Shown: piece after piece, positions 56,312-64,000 of the stretch
Layout: the number at the start of each line of letters is the position of its first letter
Position numbering within the stretch: the stretch's first letter is position 1
Assembly (NCBI GenBank): GCA_022376465.1
Contig: JACDTU010000008.1
Location: 248,001-312,000, forward strand
Origin: Cubamyces lactineus
Taxonomy: Eukaryota > Basidiomycota > Agaricomycetes > Polyporales > Polyporaceae
Reading direction: 5' to 3'
Length of the DNA: 64,000 nucleotides
Notes under the pieces: generated by a model
The model's input: the letters and a program-made list of their open reading frames with translations, nothing else
Databases searched by the model: none
Told to the model about the DNA's origin: nothing
Translations under genes and position numbers: made by a program

Positions 56312-56879
56312 CTATACAGCCTTGGGGTGAACGATGCCAGTCGCGGCAGGCAGGACAGCATCCTCATCCCTCCCTACGCGTGCCGTGAGTTGATCAGACT
56401 GTTGAGCGCGTCAAGTACAGAAACGTACCTTCGTAGAACTTCTGGAGGAATGTCCGTTGAGGGCGACCCCTCGGGGCAAGGAGGATACCCATGATGTGAT
56501 CGAGCTGCTTCCAGCAGTTCAATGTCTCCTGGTACTCCTGGCGGCCCTTCTGAATGAGGACATCAATGACACGGGTGTCGGTCACGTAGCGGTTCTCCTC
56601 AAAGTGTCCGCGAATGCAGTGCCGGACGAAGGCGGGAGTGACGTTGAGTGCGTACAGAGAGCAGATTTCCGGGGCCTAACGAGAGTATGTTGGCAGTACA
56701 TAGCCGTAGTAGACGAGAGAAGGGGCACGGTTGAGTTGATGGTAACAGGCCAACACTTGGGCATGAGGACGTACGCTGCGATACCAGTCGCGGTAGAGTT
56801 GGATGACGCGCTTGCGTGCCTCCTCGGGCGAACTAGAGACGCGGGCACTCCGCGCGAGGCGTGCGGGTATGGTCGACAT
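56312..56879 (-). CDS. NDUFA6: NADH dehydrogenase (complex I) subunit NDUFA6/B14, LYR protein
   Basis: Exons 56775-56879, 56429-56675 and 56312-56373 join in phase to 137 residues; introns of 99 and 55 nt have GTACGT donors and TAG acceptors. The N-terminus has the LYR motif (RKRVIQLYRDWYRS at residues 22-35), which binds the mitochondrial acyl carrier protein in this family. Next come PEICSLYALNVTP and VTDTRVIDVLIQKGRQEYQE, and then HIMGILL and RPQRTFLQKFYEGRDEDAV, matching the B14 accessory subunit of complex I. It acts at the matrix arm of the inner mitochondrial membrane. The length is close to that of other fungal members. It shares a 295-bp divergent promoter with the PDAP1-like gene. 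Confidence 0.93.
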
Positions 56880-57174
56880 GAGGAGCTAACTCGTCGTCGA
56901 TGGCGACGTCGAAGAGGGCGGCGAGGACGATGAGGGGGAGAGGGAGGCACGGGCTGAGCTCGGCTGCACCAACGTCGGGGCAGAACGCCTGGGCACGTGA
57001 CTGGATCCTGGTCGCTTTTGGTAGAGGCAAGTCACTGAAGCACTGCAGCTGAAGAACGGGCACGAGGACAAGGACGGCTTTGTATTAACCGCAGCTACCG
57101 CTCGACTTATCTGCTCGCCATCAGCCACCTGCGTCTCTCATCCTTGAACCACCACCTACACTTTCACTCTCACC
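56880..57174. promoter_or_regulatory. divergent promoter NDUFA6 / PDAP1-like
   Basis: 295 bp separate the two start codons on opposite strands, so both genes must use this interval. No TATA box was seen. Binding sites were not assigned. Confidence 0.6.
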
Positions 57175-58174
57175 ATGGGCAGAGGCACTTTCAAGCAGAA
57201 ACGCGGCGGAGGCAGAAAGTACGTCCTCTCTTTTCCTCCAACTCGATCGCCCCTCGATCTCACCGTGCATACTCTCCAGCTTCAGGTATGTATCACCAGA
57301 TGCACTTGAGTAAATCTACTCGTCTAATGGCTGCTCAACAGCAAGCATCTTACTCTCGATGAGAATGGCACTGCCGTAGCCACCGATAGATGGTGCGTCC
57401 AGCACTCAATGCCACTAACCTCTCGTTCCTCATTGGCTCACGCATTCCGCTCGCTTCCTTCCTATGTGCCACAGGGCTCCCCGTGGCCGCCGTACCGAAG
57501 AAGAAGACGACGATGAAGACGACGAGGAAGAGGAGGAAGAAGAGAGCGAAGAAAGCGAAGACAATGCGCCTGCCGCTCCCTCCGCTGCCGCACAGCCCGA
57601 GCTCTCCCGTGCTGAGCGTCGCGAGCTCAAGAAAAAGAAGGTACAGGATAAGCAGCAGCAAGTCAACGGAGATGAGGAGGAAGACGAGGACGAGGATCCT
57701 CTCCTCGCGAACCCCAACATCGCCGCGGGCAAGCGATTGAACATCTCCGATCTCTCTGCTCCCCGCGAGCTCTCTCGCAAGGAGAGGTTAGTGCAAATAC
57801 TAAACCATCTCGCCTTCCGTGTTTTTACTGTTTCACAGGGAGGCTAAGGAGAAGAAGGAGGCTCAGGAGCGCTACTGGAAGGTTTGTTTAGATGGCATGT
57901 TAATCCATTCACCGGCTCATGCTCATCCACCTACAGCTGCACGCGCAAGGCAAGACCGATCAGGCTAAAGCAGATCTGGCTCGTCTTGCCAAGATCCGTG
58001 CAGAGCGCGAGGCCGCACAAGCTAAGAGGAAGGCCGAAGCTGAGGGTCAGTCAACCAGTTCATCCACCATTGCGAAAATATCGTATTAATACATAGACGC
58101 TTTGTTACATAGCCAAAGCGGCCGAAATCGAGGCAAAGAGGAAGGAGCAGCTGACGAAGGCGAAGCGGTCGTAA
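57175..58174 (+). CDS. PDAP1: PDAP1/PP28-family phosphoprotein
   Basis: Seven exons (57175-57218, 57280-57285, 57342-57392, 57475-57786, 57839-57881, 57937-58045, 58113-58174) join in phase to 208 residues. The N-terminus is basic (MGRGTFKQKRGGGR). An acidic Glu/Asp run of about 35 residues follows. The casein kinase substrate PP28 region (NISDLSAPRELSRKER, then KEKKEAQERYWKLHAQGKTD and KADLARLAKIRAEREA) runs to near the C-terminus, which ends with a basic helix. The family is a small, charged, conserved cytosolic phosphoprotein of unclear molecular role. Exon 2 is only 6 nt. Skipping it would keep the frame and lose two residues (FS), so the exon is a prediction. Confidence 0.88.
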
Positions 58175-58293
58175 ACGGAGCGGTCTCATCAGACTTTGTA
58201 CGATTAGAGCGTCTCTACGCATGTCCATTGTATCACTACAGTGCCTGTACCAATGCCTCTATTAGAGTCAACACCCCGTGCCATCGATGCCCC

Positions 58294-60747
58294 TCACTTC
58301 TTCAACCATGCATCAACGTCCACCTCAACGTCCCTCGGGGGCGCGCCCAACGAGTGTTGATCACGGAAATACTGCACCCGCAGCAACGCCGCCTGCATGT
58401 CCTCCCTCCGCGGCATCCGCTTCGACCCAACCCAACGCGTCATCCAATTCCGCAGACGCATATACTGGCTGCTTCCTGGCCCCTTGATTCGTTCGATCCA
58501 CGGACCATCCAAGCTGACCTCCGCCCAGTGCACCAACGCCGTGGCCAGCGTCGCCTTCGACGGCCCCACCGACATATGCTGCATCCATCTCAGGACAAGC
58601 GGAATCTGCCACGCCTGTTCTTCATCCGCGAGCAAGTCGATCAACGCGCGGAACATCGGGTCGTGCGGTAGGATACCAAAGTACGTGTGTGCGCCGTTTT
58701 CCTGTAGAGTCGCGGACGCATCCCCGAAGCGATCATCGCGGAGAGACTCGTCCGGGCGGAGGACGCTGTGATATAGGTCGGACATCGGCGCGACAGCCTG
58801 TGCCGACGCATACTTCCTAACCGCCCGCACAGGAGTCTCAAGTGAAGCTAGTTCGGGCCAATTGCCGACGAGGACCTGTCGAACGACACGCAACGCAACG
58901 GATCCCGCGCGCTGGCCGCGCCAAAAGCCTGTCACGGTTCTCCTGGGATCCGGTTGCAACATCCTCTCCAGCCCCTCCATCGCCTGCTGTCGATTCAGCT
59001 TGTGTGGGGCGCGTTCCAGCTCCGACGATGTCATGCGCCTCGGGAGGATATGGCGCAATCCGAAGTCTTCGAGCACAACCTGGAGCGTACCTTCGCACTT
59101 GCGCGCGAAGCGTGCGGCCTTGAGCACGATAGCACAGCTGACCGCGTTTGGCTGAACGTCGAAGACGCGAGGCATGGTGTCCCAGATGTAGAACACGGCG
59201 TCAGGCCGGCCAATGCGGAGGAGAGCAATCATGAAGCTGTTGATCATCTGCGTGTCGACGAGGGGCACAACAGCTCCAGAGGAAGTCCTCTTCGTGCGGG
59301 TGAGAGACTCTTGCATGAGACGGAAAGCAGTATCAGGGCGGCCCAGCATCGTCACAGCTTCCACCACGATAGTCAACTGCGAGGTATTGAACTCGCTCCT
59401 GTGCGACATGACTTCGGCGAGGAGCGGTACGATCTCTTTGAGATGCTCTCGGCGTAGAAAACCTTTGATGAGGAGGAAAGTGGCGAAGCGCACTACGGAG
59501 GCATCCGAGATGTGCTGTCGACCCTCTTGAAAAACGGACAAGAGAACATTGGGTGGTATTTTGGGATCCTGCGCCGCCGTCCGTATGCCCTGCAACCATA
59601 TGTTGGGATGGATATCGTCAGTGGACGGGAGCGTCGGCTTTGTGTCCGTATCATTTCCGGAGTACGGATGCGTTGACTTTCGTTCCTGGACCCGGGCGGT
59701 GACCTCCGATAGATACTTGAGGTAGAAGTTGATCTGTCTGGTCTTCTTGAACGACTTCAGGTAGTCCTCAAGCATGTGTAACTGGTGGCACTTCCCGGAG
59801 ATATAAGAAGGGAGATGGCCATGGATTTCTCCGCGGCGTATACGACGCCAGGAATCAGCAGCGTGCGCTCGTTGACCATTCTGCCCGTATATTCTCAGCA
59901 AGGCACGAGTATGTATGTAGTTGGGGGTAAAGCCGCAAGTCTCCATGTGGACCTTGACTAAATCGGCTACAGTGGGAGAAGTAGAGTGATTGTCAAGGAT
60001 GGCACGATAGGTCAGCGCAGGGAGAGCAAGGCGATGGCGGATAGCAAACTTGAGGAGGATAGACAGATCGGCTTGAATCTCCATCCCGGGAGGGGCGTGC
60101 GCGACGAGGATGCGGAATAGAAGGGAAATCTGACCGGAATGGATGCTCTGATGAGTTCTAGTGAAGTGGAGGATAGTGCTGTGCAGCAGAGCTGACATGC
60201 CCAAGCGGGCAAGCCAATAGGCGACCAGGATGAGAACGAGCGGCATGAGCTCTGGCGAGGCTGGTATGGGTTGTGAGAGGGCAAGGCGATAGGCTATGAC
60301 TGCCTCCGTCTGGGAGGCCGGCTTGTTGCGGAGGAGAGCCAAGAGAGCCCATACGGGGAACGGACCGCGACTAGATGGGTTGTCACCTGTCCTTTGGGCG
60401 AGGATGGAATCGGCCGCGTCGAGTGCAGCGGAGAGGGTGGTAGCGTTGATGACGGGCTTCCAAGTGTCGTATTCATCACGAGCTATACCAGCAGCCTGGA
60501 GTGCATCCTCGACAGTAGAGTGAGAAGCGGTAGGTTCGCTACCTTTAGGCTCGATAGCGGTAGCTTTGGCAGCGGTCAGGGTGAGGACTGGATGTGGACA
60601 TGTAGCGCGGTATGCAGCAACGATGTCGCTGAATGAGTCGAGAGTCTTGACCTTGACATGGTTTTGGACACGGCTATGTTCTGCGCGAGAGTACTGGCGA
60701 AGAGGGAGGCTTGGACGGACGACAAGGCGAAGTGTCCTCCGCAACAT
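58294..60747 (-). CDS. pentatricopeptide-repeat protein with mitochondrial-type N-terminus
   Basis: A single uninterrupted 817-codon ORF without introns, unusual among its intron-rich neighbours. The N-terminus MLRRTLRLVVRPSLPLRQYS is Arg-rich and lacks acids, a typical mitochondrial presequence. Helical repeats follow, with PPR-like units such as LTYRAILDNHSTSPTVADLV, FTPNYIHTRALLRIYGQNGQ and VDTQMINSFMIALLRIGRPD, and FYIWDTMPRVFDVQPNAVSC. Such proteins bind organellar RNA and act in its processing or translation. The exact target is not predictable. It ends VDVDAWLKK, convergent with the PDAP1-like gene 119 bp away. Its start shares a 376-bp promoter with the SR protein gene. Confidence 0.87.
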   Translation of the reverse strand: MLRRTLRLVVRPSLPLRQYSRAEHSRVQNHVKVKTLDSFSDIVAAYRATCPHPVLTLTAAKATAIEPKGSEPTASHSTVEDALQAAGIARDEYDTWKPVINATTLSAALDAADSILAQRTGDNPSSRGPFPVWALLALLRNKPASQTEAVIAYRLALSQPIPASPELMPLVLILVAYWLARLGMSALLHSTILHFTRTHQSIHSGQISLLFRILVAHAPPGMEIQADLSILLKFAIRHRLALPALTYRAILDNHSTSPTVADLVKVHMETCGFTPNYIHTRALLRIYGQNGQRAHAADSWRRIRRGEIHGHLPSYISGKCHQLHMLEDYLKSFKKTRQINFYLKYLSEVTARVQERKSTHPYSGNDTDTKPTLPSTDDIHPNIWLQGIRTAAQDPKIPPNVLLSVFQEGRQHISDASVVRFATFLLIKGFLRREHLKEIVPLLAEVMSHRSEFNTSQLTIVVEAVTMLGRPDTAFRLMQESLTRTKRTSSGAVVPLVDTQMINSFMIALLRIGRPDAVFYIWDTMPRVFDVQPNAVSCAIVLKAARFARKCEGTLQVVLEDFGLRHILPRRMTSSELERAPHKLNRQQAMEGLERMLQPDPRRTVTGFWRGQRAGSVALRVVRQVLVGNWPELASLETPVRAVRKYASAQAVAPMSDLYHSVLRPDESLRDDRFGDASATLQENGAHTYFGILPHDPMFRALIDLLADEEQAWQIPLVLRWMQHMSVGPSKATLATALVHWAEVSLDGPWIERIKGPGSSQYMRLRNWMTRWVGSKRMPRREDMQAALLRVQYFRDQHSLGAPPRDVEVDVDAWLKK

Positions 60748-61123
60748 ACATCTGCTGCACTTGTTCTGTCAGCCACAACGCACGCTGTGCAATGAGATGG
60801 AACACACCAGTTGCGCCTCTAGCACGCGTGTCTGTGGACGCGTGTGGTACCAACGTGAACAGAGTCTACGTGAGCAAGTACGCGCTCCCCAGCTAAGACA
60901 CGGGCGCTTCCGCTGCCACAGCGCATCACCCATTTCGATCGGATCTCGAACATTCCCCTCAAACTTTGAGGCGGAGACCCAAACGCGGGCTAGGAGGGGC
61001 GGGAGACGGTGTTGACTCTCTCCACGACTTGGGCCACGTCCACGACGTCGACCACACCCCGTTCGCCATTCCCCGCACGCTGCTCAGGACGGACGACTGA
61101 CTTGTTCGCCCATCTTGCTCATC
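60748..61123. promoter_or_regulatory. divergent promoter PPR / SR protein
   Basis: 376 bp between the start codons of two oppositely oriented genes. No specific sites were assigned. Confidence 0.55.
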
Positions 61124-62200
61124 ATGCCTCGTATCCTCTTTGTTAGCGGTTTCCACCCTTCTACAAGGGCAAAGGACCTCGCCTATGAGTTTGAACGGTG
61201 AGCCACTCCCCTTTTCTCTTTGTCCCCCTCGACCCTTCGCTCATCCTCCCCTTTCCCAGCTACGGTCCCCTCGTTCGCTGCGACGTACCTGCCCCTCGCA
61301 ACCCTCGTGCCAACTCCAATCCGTAAGTGTTCTTCATTCAACGCTTCGACTCTTTCTTGCTCTAGTCGAGTCGCCGCGCCTCGATCCCCAATCGCACAAA
61401 ACATGCGTCGTCCGCGAGCTTCGCCCGATCTTTCGTCGTCTTCGCCGCACCCATCGCGTTCACTCCACGAGCCGCACCGTTCGCTCGCTTCGGACCACAG
61501 TCAGGCCGAGCCCTCTCGCCGAGAGCAAACCGCGCGTTTCGATTCGATACGATTCGATTCCATCGCTTCGCCCAGAACAACCCTCGCTCAACGCATCCTC
61601 TCTTCGCCTACGCAGTTACGCTTTCGTCGAATTCCGTTCTCAGCGTGATGCCGAAGACGCTTACTACGACATGTAAGCACCCTTCCTCCTATTGTTCATG
61701 CTGTCGCTGAGCGCGCGTCGTGCTTGCAGGCATGGTCGGACCTTCGAAGGCGCACGTCTAAGCATCCAGGTGAGCACATCGTGTCAATGTGTCTGTCACA
61801 TTCCGTTTAGCTGATGACGACATGAATACAGTGGGCCAAGAATCCGCCTTCTTCGGTTTGGCGTTACGATCGTCGGTCGCCTCCGCCCCGTCGGGACCGT
61901 GACCGTTCTCGGAGCCCGCGCCGTCGTAGCGATCGTGACCGGGACTACGACCGCGACCGTGGGTATGACCGTGATCGTGAGCGCGATCGCGACCGGGAGC
62001 GGGATAGGGATGACAGGGACAAGGACCGGGACGACAGGCGGCGCCGTAGCAGGTCGCCGGAGCGGAGGCGGAGCCCGAGCCCTGACAGACGCAAGGATGA
62101 CCGGGCCAGGACGCCTCCGCCGCCTGAGGAAGGAGCGAAGAAGGAAGAGGATCGTGAGCGCGAGCGCGACAGGGCGCAGACCCCGCCTCGCGACTTCTGA
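61124..62200 (+). CDS. SR-family splicing factor (RRM plus RS/RD domain)
   Basis: Exons 61124-61197, 61260-61322, 61616-61672, 61730-61769 and 61832-62200 join in phase to 200 residues. The RRM spans residues about 1-80: RNP2 is ILFVSGF, RNP1 is YAFVEFRS and the end is GARLSIQWAKN. The C-terminal half is Arg-rich with Ser, Asp and Glu (RSRSPRRRSDRDRDYDRDRG), the substrate of SR kinases. It would act in spliceosome assembly and splice-site choice in the nucleus. Intron 2 (61323-61615, 293 nt) is about five times longer than the others. Long introns in SR genes often take part in autoregulated splicing, but that is only an inference here. Confidence 0.92.
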
Positions 62201-62531
62201 GTGTCTGATCCCTCTCTTTCTTCCTCTGTGATGTGCAAGAAAAGGATACTTTTTCGCAAGGCTGCTCTGCCAGCTGGAATGAGATTATAGTACTGCTGTT
62301 GGTACTCTCCCCTCATGTAATTCGGACAGTAATATTGGTATAAAATCACGTTTACGCATGTGGATGTCTGATTGTCGGGTGTGCTATGGGCGACTGTGTG
62401 CTGCGTCCTGCGATTGTGTGTTCAAGTTCGTAAGCTAACCACTCGAACCGCAACTACCATCTCGTCCTTCCTTTCTTCCGCCATCTGCGCTATTATCCTC
62501 GCCTTTCGTTCTTCGCAGATTGGTGTTTGCT

Positions 62532-64000
62532 ATGGCAGCTGCGCAGGTAGAATGGGTGCCTACAGTTGATGATTTACGGGTACGCACATGTGTATATCGA
62601 CCCTCTTCAGCCACACAGGCCTCGCTCATCGGCTTTCGCCCTCTTGCCTCAGGTAAAGACCTGCTACATCTGCCGTGAAGAGGAACACTTCGATAGTGAG
62701 TAGTACGCTGCGTGTCGCGATGCTTTGCAGCTCACGTCGCCGCCCTCAGACCCAGAGGACCCGCCACGAGCATGGACGCACCCCTGCTCCTGCACCCTCA
62801 TCGCCCACGAGTCCTGTCTCCTCCAGTGGATCCAGTCTGCCCAACAGGACGCCTCCCGCGCCAGCAAAGCACTCAAGTGCCCCCAGTGTGGCGCGCAGTA
62901 CGAGCTTGAGAGCGACAACCCGCTCATCCTGCGTGTGCTCAACACGCTCAATGGCGTCCTCTCCTCCATAGGCAAGGTTGGCACCTTCGTCGGCTTCTTC
63001 GGCTTGACGGCATCTGTTGGATTCAGTGCGTATACCCTCGCCCCTCCTCCGTGCGGGGACGATGCTGATCCTAGTCAGCCATTTACGTGGTGTCGACCAC
63101 ATACGGCCTGTTCGCCGTCAAGGAGTTCCTCGGGGAAGAAGTGTACGTTCTCGTCTTCTCTTAGCTCTTCAGTCCCCCCTCACCAGGCGGTCGTCCAGGT
63201 ACAATACTTTTCTCACCGATGACCCAAGCAAGTGGCCATGGCACGCCTTCATCCATCTTCCAATAATCCCCGTGTCCCTCATTCTCTCCCGCACCCGCCT
63301 CTTCGACGCCTCCCCTATCCTTCCTCTCCTCGTAGTCTGGGCCGGCAGCCCACCGGTCGACGCATCTCTCGCGTCCTCCGCCACCTTCCACACCTCCTTC
63401 CGCAACTTCCTCGGCCTGTCCCAGCACGGCCCTACCCCAGGCTTCATGCCCGCACTCAACTGGCCCCCGACGCCGCTGATGGCATTGATTCTATTCCCCA
63501 TGATCCGCACCTTCTACCGTCGCGCCTTCGACACACTAACTCGCTGGGTGATGGGTAGCACCACGGATCCTGACGCGTACGTACGCGGTCGCGTCCGCCG
63601 CATAGTCTGGGCTCTCAACGGGGACGAGGGCCCCATCCGCGTCCGCGTTGGGGCAAACATCGAGCGAGCTGGAGGCGAAGAGGCAGTACAAGGCCAAGGC
63701 GCAAATGCAGCAGCCGCACAAAACGCCGCGCGAAGAGGCGAGGAAGGGGAAGACGAGCCCGAGGACCCTGCCGCCGCCGCCGAGCGCACCCTGCACGTCT
63801 CGACCGCCTCCCTCGGGCGATTCATCGGCGGCGCGCTGCTCGTGCCGACGATCTCCAAGCACATGGGCGCGCTCCTCTACCGACTCTCGCAGCACTCTAC
63901 GCTCCTCCGCGCGTTCCTCGCCATTCGCGACCGTCCCGCGGCTCCCGCACCTTCACCCATGCGATTCAATCTGTTCCAACCGCTGTCGAACGGCCAAGGG
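62532..64000 (+). CDS. RING-CH (MARCH-type) membrane E3 ubiquitin ligase, partial at right edge
   Basis: Exons 62532-62579, 62653-62695, 62750-63025, 63079-63142 and 63199 to the window end join in phase. The RING-CH finger spans about residues 19-85: CYIC, then HPCSCTLIAHESCLLQWI, then KCPQCGAQY, a C4HC3 set with a Trp in the usual place. Hydrophobic segments follow (VGTFVGFFGLTASVGF and a stretch near PIIPVSLIL, later LMALILFPMI), so the protein is probably embedded in an internal membrane. An Ala/Gln/Glu-rich loop precedes another hydrophobic segment (FIGGALLVPTI) near the right edge. Such enzymes ubiquitinate membrane proteins. No stop codon is reached in the window. The start codon is the first in frame with the finger. 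Confidence 0.88.

Overview
The window looks like a TE-rich island of an agaricomycete (mushroom-forming basidiomycete) genome joined to a gene-dense segment. The host genes have several introns of about 50-65 nt with GT-AG ends. The transposon set is typical of that class: chromodomain Ty3/gypsy elements, Ty1/copia, a LINE, Tc1/mariner elements, a tnp2 (CACTA-like) transposase and a Plavaka-type transposase. The order or species cannot be fixed from the sequence alone.

Positions 1-53345 are almost entirely nested mobile DNA. On the minus strand a copia element (5' LTR at 3808-4105, gag-pol open to the left edge) sits inside the pol of a gypsy element. The gag of that gypsy is in turn split by a solo LTR (6731-7201). 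Then come a degenerate gene of unknown type, a 3968-bp Tc1/mariner element with two genes (11744-15711), a tnp2 pseudogene, a chromodomain gypsy with an extra 3' ORF (20999-24190), a LINE fragment interrupted by a Tc1 element (25357-26806), a Plavaka pseudogene (27505-29100) and another chromodomain gypsy (29216-34300) with its own solo LTR. A head-to-head LTR pair carries a 512-bp TRIM (34758-35269). A 9.9-kb gypsy (37723-47658, TSD CAGAC) carries an antisense, spliced gene with a zinc-cluster motif. A second copy of the 11-kb repeat (50736-51430) and a Tc1 element with long arms (51716-53343) close the island.

Positions 53346-64000 hold six host genes: a basic disordered protein of unknown role, complex I subunit NDUFA6/B14, a PDAP1/PP28-family protein, an intronless PPR protein with a mitochondrial-type N-terminus, an RRM-RS splicing factor, and a RING-CH membrane E3 ligase that runs off the right edge. 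Two pairs are divergent and share 295- and 376-bp promoters.

Three themes recur. First, many stop codons in the decayed elements are TGA where related proteins have Arg, and paralogous repeat pairs differ mainly by CpG to TpG/CpA changes, which suggests methylation-linked or RIP-like decay. Second, three gypsy chromovirus families each have an extra gene between the chromodomain and the 3' LTR. Third, two gypsy elements have a slippery heptamer directly before the gag stop, in the right phase for -1 frameshifting into pol. The best candidates for undescribed biology are the antisense zinc-cluster gene of the 38-48 kb gypsy and the intact 688-codon cargo gene inside the two-gene Tc1/mariner element.
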